Part shown: positions 1 to 5,497 of the stretch, one piece after another
Layout of the letters: each line of letters opens with the position of its first letter
Position numbering within the stretch: position 1 is the stretch's first letter
Assembly (NCBI GenBank): GCA_001828645.1
Contig: MHZD01000007.1
Span: forward strand, 1,942-7,438
Direction: 5' to 3'
Length of the DNA: 5,497 nucleotides
DNA from: Planctomycetes bacterium RIFOXYC2_FULL_41_27
Lineage (GTDB): Bacteria > Planctomycetota > Brocadiia > Brocadiales > Brocadiaceae
Made by a program: the position numbers and the translations under genes
Notes under the pieces: model-generated
Databases searched by the model: none
What the model was told of the DNA's origin: nothing
The model's input: only the letters and a program-made list of their open reading frames with translations

Positions 1-1052
1 TGGCGCTGTATCATCCGAAATACGGCTATTATAATTCAGATAAAGAGCGGGTTGGGAGATTTGGGGATTACTATACAAGTCCTGCCGTACACAGGATTTT
101 CGGGGAACTCATTGTAAGACAACTGGAAGAGATGTGGAGGATTATGGGAAAAGCGCCATTCACCATCGTGGAGATGGGTGCAAATAGGGGATGGTTATGT
201 CATGACATTATTCAAAGTACAATGAAAGAATACCCGGAATTTTATGCTAATTTTCATTATATCATTGTCGAGTCAAATCCATACGCAAGGGAAAAGCAAA
301 GGTTGCTTTTGGAATCTATTCATGTAACGGATAAGAAGGTGTCGTGGCATACTTACTCTGAAGAAGGATTTCCCTTTGACGGAATTCAGGGATGTTTTTT
401 GTCGAATGAGTTTGTTGATGCCCTGCCGGTACATCGTTTAAGGGTAAAAAATAAGGTTTTAAAAGAAATATACGTGAGTTATAATGATTCAGGTTTTTTT
501 GAAATCGACGATGAGGTGTCTCCAGATGTTTCAAAACAGTATATTGAGACATTTCAAATGCATCTAAACGAAGGGCAGGGGTGTGAAGTAAATCTAAGTG
601 CCGCAGAATGGTTAAGGCACGTTTCAGAAAAATTACTGAAGGGGTTTGTATTAACCATTGATTACGGCGATACAACCGATGGAATATATAGAGAAAATGG
701 CAGCAACGGAACGTTGAGGTGTTTTTATAAACATACGGTTAATCAGAATTATTATGAACGGCTGGGTGAACAGGACATTACAGCCCATGTGGATTTTACA
801 AACTTGATGAATACTGGGAAGTCACTGGGGTTAGAGGTAACGGGTTTTACAAAACAATCTCATTTTCTGATTGCACTGGGTATATTGGAAAATTTAAACA
901 ATACGAAAAAAGATATTGAAACGATACTTAAGGTAAAGAATCTCTTTCATCCCGAGGGAATGGGTGATATTTTCAAGGTATTAATTCAGCACAAGAATAT
1001 TGAGCTTCCACAACTAATCGGCTTACGATCACTGCATTCGTTAACAATGTAG
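1..1052 (+). CDS. MidA/NDUFAF7-family SAM-dependent methyltransferase, 5'-truncated
   Basis: The reading frame is already open at the left edge (first full codon at 3), and 349 residues are visible. It begins within the family's N-terminal region (ALYHPKYGYY, then GDYYTSP and FGELIVRQLEEMW), so perhaps only 10-40 residues are missing; the ATG at 132 is internal. SAM-binding motif I is VEMGANRGWL (about nt 168-197), with Asn where the middle glycine of GxGxG usually sits. Further family signatures follow: SNEFVDALPVHR (about 402-437), TIDYGD (654-671), GEQDITAHVDF (765-797) and PEGMGDIFKVL near the C-terminus. The family (PF02636, COG1565) includes mitochondrial NDUFAF7, which methylates an arginine of the complex I subunit NDUFS2; the bacterial substrate is generally unknown, and calling it complex I maturation here would be inference. 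It is separated from the next gene by 126 nt containing an inverted repeat, so co-transcription is uncertain. Family assignment is firm. Confidence 0.9.
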   Translation, partial: ALYHPKYGYYNSDKERVGRFGDYYTSPAVHRIFGELIVRQLEEMWRIMGKAPFTIVEMGANRGWLCHDIIQSTMKEYPEFYANFHYIIVESNPYAREKQRLLLESIHVTDKKVSWHTYSEEGFPFDGIQGCFLSNEFVDALPVHRLRVKNKVLKEIYVSYNDSGFFEIDDEVSPDVSKQYIETFQMHLNEGQGCEVNLSAAEWLRHVSEKLLKGFVLTIDYGDTTDGIYRENGSNGTLRCFYKHTVNQNYYERLGEQDITAHVDFTNLMNTGKSLGLEVTGFTKQSHFLIALGILENLNNTKKDIETILKVKNLFHPEGMGDIFKVLIQHKNIELPQLIGLRSLHSLTM

Positions 1053-1071
1053 AATTATAACAATACAACTT

Positions 1072-1139
1072 ACCACAGAGAACACTGCGAACGCAGAGAA
1101 TTCTGATGTTTTCTTTGTGTTCTTCGTGTACTTTGTGGT
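1072..1139 (+). repeat. Long imperfect inverted repeat (dispersed-repeat-like hairpin)
   Basis: Two 29-nt arms (1072-1100 and 1111-1139) are separated by a 10-nt loop. By my count 22 of 29 positions pair by Watson-Crick rules. Four of the seven mismatches become G-U pairs in a plus-strand transcript, leaving only three unpaired positions; on the minus strand those four would be C-A mismatches. The arms start ACCACAGAGAACAC and end GTGTACTTTGTGGT. No T tract follows, so it is not a typical intrinsic terminator. It fills most of the spacer between the methyltransferase and the half-ferritin. It resembles degenerate CCACAGAG/CTTTGTGG repeats that I recall from several bacterial genomes, including anammox bacteria; copy number cannot be judged here. 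Confidence 0.75.
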
Positions 1140-1178
1140 GAACTATTCGTAAAATGTTTATTTGGAAAGGGGGGCTGT

Positions 1179-1424
1179 ATGAAAACGAGTCATACATCAG
1201 AACCTAACTCTATGATGGACGTGCTCATGGAAGCCATCAAGAGGGAACAGGAGTCGTACGATTATTACTATCGTGCGGCATTGCAAGCGGCAAAACCTGC
1301 TACCCGTAAAATGCTGTTGTGTCTGGCTGAGTGGGAAAAGGGACACATCGAAGAACTAACTAACCATGTGATGGAACTCAAAGCCCAGACGGAAATTGAT
1401 CGGGCTATTACCGGCGGTTTGTAA
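1179..1424 (+). CDS. Small ferritin-like (rubrerythrin-type) half-domain protein, 81 aa
   Basis: A short acidic/basic helical protein with one half of a ferritin-like diiron site. Helix 1 (about residues 12-38) contains KREQESYDYYYRAA, with E25 the likely metal ligand. Helix 2 (about 40-70) contains CLAEWEKGH, giving E53 and H56 as an ExxH motif. The E25 to E53 to H56 spacing (28 and 3 residues) matches the first half of COG1633/rubrerythrin-like proteins. A full ferritin-like domain has four helices and two such motifs, and is about twice this length, so this protein would have to dimerise to build a complete site. There is no rubredoxin CxxC domain; C48 is the only cysteine. The start is supported by a purine-rich Shine-Dalgarno region (GGAAAGGGGGG, 1164-1174) 4 nt upstream of the ATG, rather close. 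Both sides of the gene carry palindromic repeats. Iron handling or peroxide/oxygen protection are family-based guesses; the function is unknown. Confidence 0.78.
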   Translation: MKTSHTSEPNSMMDVLMEAIKREQESYDYYYRAALQAAKPATRKMLLCLAEWEKGHIEELTNHVMELKAQTEIDRAITGGL

Positions 1425-1482
1425 GCATTAATTTAATTTTGGACACGGATGAACGCAGATTATAAAGATATTATGTGTTTGC

Positions 1483-1508
1483 TGGTTCAATCGTCCTCGA
1501 TTGAACCA
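1483..1508 (+). repeat. Perfect 11-bp hairpin
   Basis: TGGTTCAATCG (1483-1493) and CGATTGAACCA (1498-1508) are perfect reverse complements around a TCCT loop. No T run follows, so it is not a standard terminator. It lies in the left half of the nested repeat element and competes for pairing with the 1480-1489/1546-1555 arms. Confidence 0.75.
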
Positions 1509-1517
1509 AAATGTTTC

Positions 1518-1551
1518 GGTTCAGGCTAGGTTCAGGCTACAAGCCTGAACC
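1518..1551 (+). repeat. 11-bp tandem duplication feeding a 10-bp hairpin
   Basis: GGTTCAGGCTA occurs twice head to tail (1518-1528 and 1529-1539). It is followed by AGCCTGAACC (1542-1551), the exact reverse complement of the first ten bases of each copy. With the second copy the stem has a 3-nt loop; with the first copy it has a 14-nt loop. The two stems are mutually exclusive. A slippage duplication in a REP-like hairpin would explain this. Confidence 0.75.
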
Positions 1552-1599
1552 AGCACAGTGTAATCTGTGTTGATCTGTAAATATCTGTGTCCTAATTTC

Positions 1600-1605
1600 A
1601 GGTGG
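1600..1605 (+). promoter_or_regulatory. Ribosome binding site that decides the E1 alpha start
   Basis: AGGTGG lies 8 nt before the ATG at 1614, ideal spacing. An in-frame GTG at 1602 overlaps this site and has no Shine-Dalgarno of its own upstream, so ATG 1614 is the better start. Confidence 0.7.
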
Positions 1606-1613
1606 ATAAAACA

Positions 1614-2591
1614 ATGGATGCTAAACGAGAAGATTTACTACAGTTATACTATTATTTGAAATTAACGCGCAGGTTGGAAGACCGCGTCACATCGCTCTAT
1701 CATCAGGGAAAGATATTGGGAGGCGCATGGACGAGTAACGGTACAGAGGCGGTTTCTGTGGGGTTCGGCTACGCCCTTGAGAAGAATGACATTGCAGCCC
1801 CATATTTTAGAGATATGGGAGTCTTCCTGATTCGTGGCATTACTGCGAAGCGTATTATGGCGCAATATTTTGGTAAAAAGACCGGGGTTACTGGCGGTAA
1901 GGAAGGGAATGTCCACATCGGTGATTTGAATTTCGGTGTCATTGGTTTTCCCAGCCATCTGGCAGATAATTATCCTGTAGGGACGGGCGCCGCACTTGCC
2001 TTTAAAATACGCGGCGAAAAGAGAATTGCAGTTGCATGTACCGGCGATGGCGGAACGAGCCGCGGCGATTTCCATGAGGGAATGAATTTCGCCGCTGTTA
2101 GAAAATTGCCCATCGTGTTCATCTGCAACAACAACCAATATGCCTATTCTACACCATTACAATTGCAGATGAGCATTAAAAATATTGCAGAACGTGCCCT
2201 GGCCTACGGCATGTCAAGTAAGATTGTTGACGGTAACAATGTGATAGAAGTATATATGGCCGCAAAAGAGGCATACGAAATTGCAAGAAATGGCGGTGGT
2301 CCTACTTTTATAGAATGCAAGACCATGAGGATGCACGGTCACTCCGAGCATGACAGCGCCAAATACGTCCCGCGGGAATTACTGGATGAATGGAAGAAAA
2401 AAGACCCCATTTTAAATATGGAAAAATATCTGCTGGAAAACAATATATCTCAAAAGGCGGAATTGGAGAGTATTGACTCACGGGTAAAGAAAGAGATAGA
2501 AGAAGCTGAGGCATTTGCAGAGCAAAGTCCTTATCCTGAACCAGAAGACGGCATGAAGGGTCTTTATGCAACCCCCATAGCAGAGGAGTAG
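1614..2591 (+). CDS. 2-oxoacid dehydrogenase (pyruvate/acetoin/branched-chain type) E1 component, alpha subunit
   Basis: This 325-residue protein is the thiamine-diphosphate-binding alpha chain of a heterotetrameric (alpha2 beta2) E1, which decarboxylates a 2-oxoacid or cleaves acetoin. It shows the N-terminal GTEAVSVG (about residues 43-50), PYFRDMG (63-69), GNVHIGD (98-104), and the thiamine/Mg motif from GDGG (144-147) to NNN (172-174). HGHSEHD (241-247) marks the conserved phosphorylation-loop region. The length fits acetoin dehydrogenase AcoA and short bacterial PdhA proteins. Motifs are mixed: ECKTMR with HGHS looks acetoin/pyruvate-like, while DFHEGMNFAAV and NNQYAYSTP recall branched-chain E1 alpha, so the substrate is undecided. 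The ATG at 1614 is preferred over GTG 1602 because the only Shine-Dalgarno sits between them. It is the first gene of the cluster; its stop is 6 nt before the beta-subunit start. E1 alpha identity is certain. Confidence 0.93.
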   Translation: MDAKREDLLQLYYYLKLTRRLEDRVTSLYHQGKILGGAWTSNGTEAVSVGFGYALEKNDIAAPYFRDMGVFLIRGITAKRIMAQYFGKKTGVTGGKEGNVHIGDLNFGVIGFPSHLADNYPVGTGAALAFKIRGEKRIAVACTGDGGTSRGDFHEGMNFAAVRKLPIVFICNNNQYAYSTPLQLQMSIKNIAERALAYGMSSKIVDGNNVIEVYMAAKEAYEIARNGGGPTFIECKTMRMHGHSEHDSAKYVPRELLDEWKKKDPILNMEKYLLENNISQKAELESIDSRVKKEIEEAEAFAEQSPYPEPEDGMKGLYATPIAEE

Positions 2592-2597
2592 ACGAAT

Positions 2598-3572
2598 ATG
2601 AGAGAGATTACCTATCTTGAAGCAATAAAAGAGGCATTGGATGAAGAATTGGCGCGGGATCCAAGCGTTTTTATTTTGGGTGAGGATGTTGGGATTTATG
2701 GTGGTGCGTTTCGTGTGACGGAAGGGTTTTATGAGAAGTACGGAGAGTGGCGTATCCTGGATACGCCATTATCCGAATCCGGATTTACCGGCGCTGCCAT
2801 TGGTGCGGCGCTGGTTGGTATGAGACCTGTCGTGGAAATGCAGTTTGCCGATTTTATCTCCTGCGCCTTCGATCAACTGGTAAATGTTGCCGCAAAAAAC
2901 CATTACCGTTGGGGGGGTGCTACGCCCATCGTTGTCCGGGCGCCGTACGGTGGGAATATCCACGGCGGGGCATTCCACTCCCAGTGTATCGAGGGATTCT
3001 TTTTTAATGTAGCCGGGTTAAAAATTGTAGCGCCTTCCACAGCATACGACGCAAAAGGCTTATTGAAGGCGGCAATCCGGGATAACGACCCCGTCATTTA
3101 TTGCGAACACAAATATCTCTACAGAAGAATTAAAGATTCCATTCCTGAAGAGGATTATGTTGTGCCCATAGGAAAGGCAAGAATTGCCCTGGAAGGAAAT
3201 GATGTATCAATTATTACCTACGGAGCAATGGTGCATACCGCACTGGAGGCTGCACAGGCCCTTAATGAAAAGGGAATTTCTTGTGAAATTATTGATTTGA
3301 GAACGATTTTGCCGTTAGATAAAAAATCGATTTTTACTACCGTAAAAAAGACAAACAAGGTTGTCGTATTACATGAGCAGACCAAGACGGGCGGCGTTGG
3401 CGCTGAAGTGTCATCTCTCATTACCGAATACTGTTTTGATTATCTGGATGGTCCCATCATTCGCATTGCAGCCCAGGATACACCCGTGCCGTACAGTGCG
3501 CAGATGGAAGAGGCTTTTATTCCGCAGGTAAAGGATGTTCTTTCTGCGGTAGAGAAATTAATACGCTATTGA
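2598..3572 (+). CDS. 2-oxoacid dehydrogenase (pyruvate/acetoin/branched-chain type) E1 component, beta subunit
   Basis: This 324-residue beta chain pairs with the upstream alpha chain to form the E1 active site at their interface. The N-terminal half is the transketolase-like pyrimidine-binding domain: GEDVGIYGGAFRVTEG (28-43), DTPLSESG (55-62) with E60 as the glutamate that activates thiamine diphosphate, and GNIHGGAFHSQ (119-129) with H127 the likely active-site histidine. CEHKYLYR (169-176) resembles the EHK/EPK-x-LYR motif of acetoin and branched-chain enzymes more than the ENE-type motif of mitochondrial pyruvate dehydrogenase. The C-terminal transketolase domain runs from about 200, with HEQTKTGGVGAE (259-270) and QDTPVPYSAQMEE (293-305). 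A GAGGAG Shine-Dalgarno (2583-2588) inside the end of E1 alpha lies 9 nt before the ATG, suggesting translational coupling. Length is full for the family; nothing is missing. Confidence 0.94.
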   Translation: MREITYLEAIKEALDEELARDPSVFILGEDVGIYGGAFRVTEGFYEKYGEWRILDTPLSESGFTGAAIGAALVGMRPVVEMQFADFISCAFDQLVNVAAKNHYRWGGATPIVVRAPYGGNIHGGAFHSQCIEGFFFNVAGLKIVAPSTAYDAKGLLKAAIRDNDPVIYCEHKYLYRRIKDSIPEEDYVVPIGKARIALEGNDVSIITYGAMVHTALEAAQALNEKGISCEIIDLRTILPLDKKSIFTTVKKTNKVVVLHEQTKTGGVGAEVSSLITEYCFDYLDGPIIRIAAQDTPVPYSAQMEEAFIPQVKDVLSAVEKLIRY

Positions 3573-3588
3573 TGCGGAGGTTTCAGAT

Positions 3589-4857
3589 ATGTCAATTGAC
3601 GTAATTATGCCACAGATGGGTGAAAGTGTTGTTGAGGGGACCATTCTCAAATGGCTTGTGCACGAGGGGGACCGTGTTGAAAAGGAACAGCCCATTGTGG
3701 AAATCAGTACGGATAAAATTGATACCGAAGTGCCGTCACCTGTCAATGGTATCATAAAAAAGATTCTCTATCCTGAAGGACAGACATTGCGAGTGCTTAC
3801 GGTGATTGCTCAAATTGAGGCTGTTGAGTCAAAAGAAGCTGTTCGTGGTATTGTAGGGGCGTACGGCCGTACGCCCACGCTTGAAAACGCAAGAAAGGTT
3901 GAAACGATGAAAGCCGTAACGGAAGCCGAGAAGATTGAAGAGGTAGAAAAGCGGTATTCGCCGTTAGTAAGAAGACTGGCTAAAGAATACAACATTAATC
4001 TGGAAGAGGTAAAGGGCACTGGCGAAGGAGGACGGGTTACCAAAAAGGATATTATGGATTATGTAGCTTCGAAACCCGGTATTTCTGCGCCTCCTCCGGC
4101 AGAGGAAGAAAAGAAGGTTTTAGAAAGAGAGACACTGATTCCGGTTAGCCCGAAAAGAAAGATTACTGCCGACAGGATGGTGCTGAGCAAACGGACGGCT
4201 GCTCATGTAACGACGGTGTTTGAGGTCGATATGACGAAGGTCGTCCGGTATCGGGAACTCAATAAAGATGCGATGAAGAGGGAAGGTATTCATCTCACTT
4301 ACCTTCCGTTTATAACCCTGGCTGCAGCTCGTGCGCTTAAGGAACATCCCCTGCTGAATGCCTCATGGACGGACAAAGGCATCGTGCAGAAAAATTATAT
4401 CAATATTGGAATCGCCGTATCTCTTGAGGATGGATTAATCGTTCCCGTGATAAAGGATGCAGATAAAAAAGACCTGTTGCAATTGTCCAAAGATATTCAG
4501 GATATTGCAACGCGTGCGCGTAACAAAAAATTGAACCTGGAAGACGTCCAGGGTGGAACGTTTACCATAACGAATTACGGCCTTAACGGCAGCCTGTTTG
4601 GAACGCCTGTGATATTATTGCCTCAGGTGGCAATATTGGGAGTCGGCGCTGTTGTTAAAAGACCTGTGGTGATAGACGATGCTATTGCAATTCGATCCAT
4701 GATGTATCTTAGCCTTTCATTTGATCATCGGGTTATGGACGGAGCCAATGCTGATGAGTTTCTTCGAAAAATACAGGAAACTTTAGAAAGATGGGAGGTC
4801 TCTGCTTATGAAAGGAAAGTGTCTTCTACTCCAACTAGATATGGCGGAGTATGGTAA
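3589..4857 (+). CDS. Dihydrolipoamide acyltransferase (E2) of the 2-oxoacid dehydrogenase complex
   Basis: This 422-residue E2 core protein accepts the acyl group from E1 on its lipoyl arm and transfers it to CoA. Domain order: one lipoyl domain (1-78, lipoyl lysine K43 in STDKIDTEVPS), a linker (79-121), the E1/E3-binding domain (about 122-160, SPLVRRLAKEYNINLEEVKG and GGRVTKKD), a Pro/Glu-rich hinge (162-180), and the catalytic acyltransferase domain (about 184-405). The catalytic motif is SFDHRVMDG, with H380 and D384; GTFTITNYG (323-331) is also typical. GGAGGT at 3576-3581, 7 nt before the ATG, is a strong start. Two oddities: the first linker contains a 20-bp perfect DNA palindrome encoding part of residues 90-96, and the last 16 or so residues lie past the usual domain end and are encoded by the lipB overlap. 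The acyl substrate cannot be told from the sequence. Confidence 0.94.
   Translation: MSIDVIMPQMGESVVEGTILKWLVHEGDRVEKEQPIVEISTDKIDTEVPSPVNGIIKKILYPEGQTLRVLTVIAQIEAVESKEAVRGIVGAYGRTPTLENARKVETMKAVTEAEKIEEVEKRYSPLVRRLAKEYNINLEEVKGTGEGGRVTKKDIMDYVASKPGISAPPPAEEEKKVLERETLIPVSPKRKITADRMVLSKRTAAHVTTVFEVDMTKVVRYRELNKDAMKREGIHLTYLPFITLAAARALKEHPLLNASWTDKGIVQKNYINIGIAVSLEDGLIVPVIKDADKKDLLQLSKDIQDIATRARNKKLNLEDVQGGTFTITNYGLNGSLFGTPVILLPQVAILGVGAVVKRPVVIDDAIAIRSMMYLSLSFDHRVMDGANADEFLRKIQETLERWEVSAYERKVSSTPTRYGGVW
3857..3876 (+). repeat. Perfect 20-bp palindrome inside the E2 linker coding region
   Basis: GGGCGTACGGCCGTACGCCC equals its own reverse complement. It is preceded by GTAG, and the stretch GTAGGGGCG...CGCCC resembles dispersed GTAGGGGCG/CGCCCCTAC repeats I recall from various bacterial genomes. 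It is read in frame as part of GAYGRTPT (residues 90-97), in the nonconserved linker between the lipoyl and binding domains. It is GC-richer than the surrounding sequence. Confidence 0.8.
4793..4799 (+). promoter_or_regulatory. lipB ribosome binding site within the E2 gene
   Basis: GGGAGGT, a near-ideal Shine-Dalgarno, sits 8 nt before the ATG at 4808 and inside the E2 reading frame. It fixes the lipB start and implies that lipB is translated from the same message as E2. Confidence 0.75.
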
Positions 4858-5497
4858 GGCGTGGGAACTCCAAAAGGCTTTGCTGGATGCAAGAATTTCT
4901 GGCAAGATAGCGGACTGTCTTATCCTGCTTCAACACCCCCCAACCTTTACCTATGGTCGCAGATACAAAGAAGATAATTTGATAGCAAATAAGGAATATT
5001 ACGAAGGTAATGGTTTTGCTATTTATAAGACAAATCGGGGGGGATTGGTTACCTATCACGGTCCTGGCCAAATAGTTGGTTATCCCATCATAAAGATATC
5101 GGCCTATACAAAAGATTACTACCAATATCTGCATATGCTGGAAGAGGTAATGATAAGAACACTGATCGACTTTGGTATTGTGGCTGAACGGAATGAGGAA
5201 TATACGGGTGTCTGGGTAAACAATGCAAAGATTGGGTTTATCGGTGTCAGGATGGTCTTTGGTTATGCCATGCATGGGTTTTCTCTTAATGTGAACAACG
5301 ATTTATCTCCCTTTCATTATATAACTCCTTGCGGGATTCAAGGGGTGAGGATTACTTCTGCCGAGGAAGTATTAAACACAAACGTAGATATTAAAAAATC
5401 CTATGATACGCTTGCAAACCGTTATTCAGATGTGTTTCAGATACAAATGATACCTATCGAAATAGGAATAATGACTCAGAGAATAGGTTTTGAAAAT
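4808..5497 (+). CDS. lipB: Octanoyltransferase LipB, 3'-truncated
   Basis: LipB moves octanoate from octanoyl-acyl carrier protein to the lipoyl lysine of E2 or H-protein, the first step of endogenous lipoate synthesis; LipA then adds sulfur. The frame is open for 230 codons to the window edge. Motifs are in family order: QHPPTFTYGRR (42-52), NRGGLVTYHGPGQIVGYP (76-93, the signature loop), GVWVNNAKIGFIGV (134-147) with catalytic lysine K141, MHGFSLNV (155-162), and TPCGI (173-177) with catalytic cysteine C175. The K-to-C spacing of 34 equals that of E. coli LipB (K135/C169). Typical LipB proteins are about 210-250 residues, so little is probably missing at the C-terminus. The start overlaps the E2 gene by 50 nt in another frame. 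The neighbouring E2 is a natural target of its product. Confidence 0.93.
   Translation, partial: MKGKCLLLQLDMAEYGKAWELQKALLDARISGKIADCLILLQHPPTFTYGRRYKEDNLIANKEYYEGNGFAIYKTNRGGLVTYHGPGQIVGYPIIKISAYTKDYYQYLHMLEEVMIRTLIDFGIVAERNEEYTGVWVNNAKIGFIGVRMVFGYAMHGFSLNVNNDLSPFHYITPCGIQGVRITSAEEVLNTNVDIKKSYDTLANRYSDVFQIQMIPIEIGIMTQRIGFEN

Larger units (their letters stand above)
1441..1592 (+). repeat. Nested inverted-repeat element in the spacer before E1 alpha
   Basis: The outer arms are GGACACGGAT+GAACGCAGATTA (1441-1462) and TAATCTGTGTTG (1561-1572) plus ATCTGTGTCC (1583-1592). The right arm carries 10 extra bases (1573-1582). The arms pair with one mismatch and two G-U pairs in plus-strand RNA. Inside them lie a second pair of arms, TGCTGGTTCA (1480-1489) and TGAACCAGCA (1546-1555), and two smaller hairpins listed separately. 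The element takes up nearly all of the 189-nt gap between the half-ferritin stop (1424) and the E1 alpha start (1614). Its layout suggests a small non-autonomous mobile or REP-like element, possibly with one repeat inserted in another. No terminal target duplication is evident. Confidence 0.65.

Noticed and set aside
316..675. 119-codon open frame on the minus strand
   Set aside because: It is antisense to the methyltransferase core, with no motif and no plausible gene context.
1072..1139. Intrinsic terminator after the methyltransferase
   Set aside because: The hairpin is long, imperfect and has no T tract after it on the plus strand, so termination is not supported.
973..1197. 74-codon minus-strand frame across the first spacer
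   Set aside because: It is made largely from the inverted repeat and overlaps both neighbouring genes; the translation looks non-coding.
1425..1613. CRISPR array or insertion sequence
   Set aside because: The repeats are inverted or a single tandem pair without regular spacers, and there is no transposase gene or clear target duplication.
1602..1613. GTG start for E1 alpha at 1602
   Set aside because: It overlaps the only Shine-Dalgarno and adds just four residues outside the conserved region.
1053..1613. Sigma-70 promoters in the two spacers
   Set aside because: No convincing pair of -35 and -10 boxes at proper spacing was found; AT-rich hexamers alone are too weak.
1662..2138. 158-codon open frame on the minus strand
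   Set aside because: It lies opposite the conserved core of E1 alpha and shows no family motif.
4835..5275. 146-codon open frame on the minus strand
   Set aside because: It lies opposite lipB, whose catalytic motifs are clear; the minus-strand translation has no recognisable domain.

Overview
The window holds one run of plus-strand genes: a protein-arginine-type methyltransferase (cut at its 5' end), a very small ferritin-like protein, then a tight cluster for a lipoate-dependent 2-oxoacid dehydrogenase complex (E1 alpha, E1 beta, E2), and finally lipB, the octanoyltransferase that starts lipoate synthesis (cut at its 3' end). I see no RNA gene, CRISPR array or transposase, and no convincing minus-strand gene.

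Layout: 1-1052 is a MidA/NDUFAF7-family methyltransferase. 1053-1178 is a spacer filled mostly by a long imperfect inverted repeat. 1179-1424 is an 81-residue half-ferritin. 1425-1613 is a spacer filled by a nested set of inverted repeats. 1614-2591, 2598-3572 and 3589-4857 are the three dehydrogenase genes, 6 and 16 nt apart, each behind a good Shine-Dalgarno site. lipB starts at 4808, inside the end of the E2 gene, and runs off the window.

How the genes work together: E1 alpha and beta decarboxylate a 2-oxoacid (or split acetoin) on thiamine diphosphate and load the acyl group on the lipoyl arm of E2, which passes it to CoA. LipB makes the octanoyl-protein that LipA turns into that same lipoyl group, so the operon pairs a lipoate enzyme with its cofactor supply. 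E3 (lipoamide dehydrogenase) and LipA are not in the window and may lie downstream. The substrate cannot be fixed: the E1 subunits mix pyruvate/acetoin-like and branched-chain-like motifs.

Organism: a bacterium of moderate, slightly AT-leaning composition. The spacer repeats (CCACAGAG.../...CTTTGTGG and GGACACGGATGAACGCAGAT...) and the palindrome GGGCGTACGGCCGTACGCCC look like dispersed palindromic repeats I recall from anammox Planctomycetes (Brocadia/Kuenenia type) and some other environmental bacteria. A Brocadiales origin is my best guess, but it is inference and not proven by the sequence. The most unusual points are the palindrome inside the E2 coding region, placed in frame in an interdomain linker, and the structured repeats flanking the half-ferritin gene.
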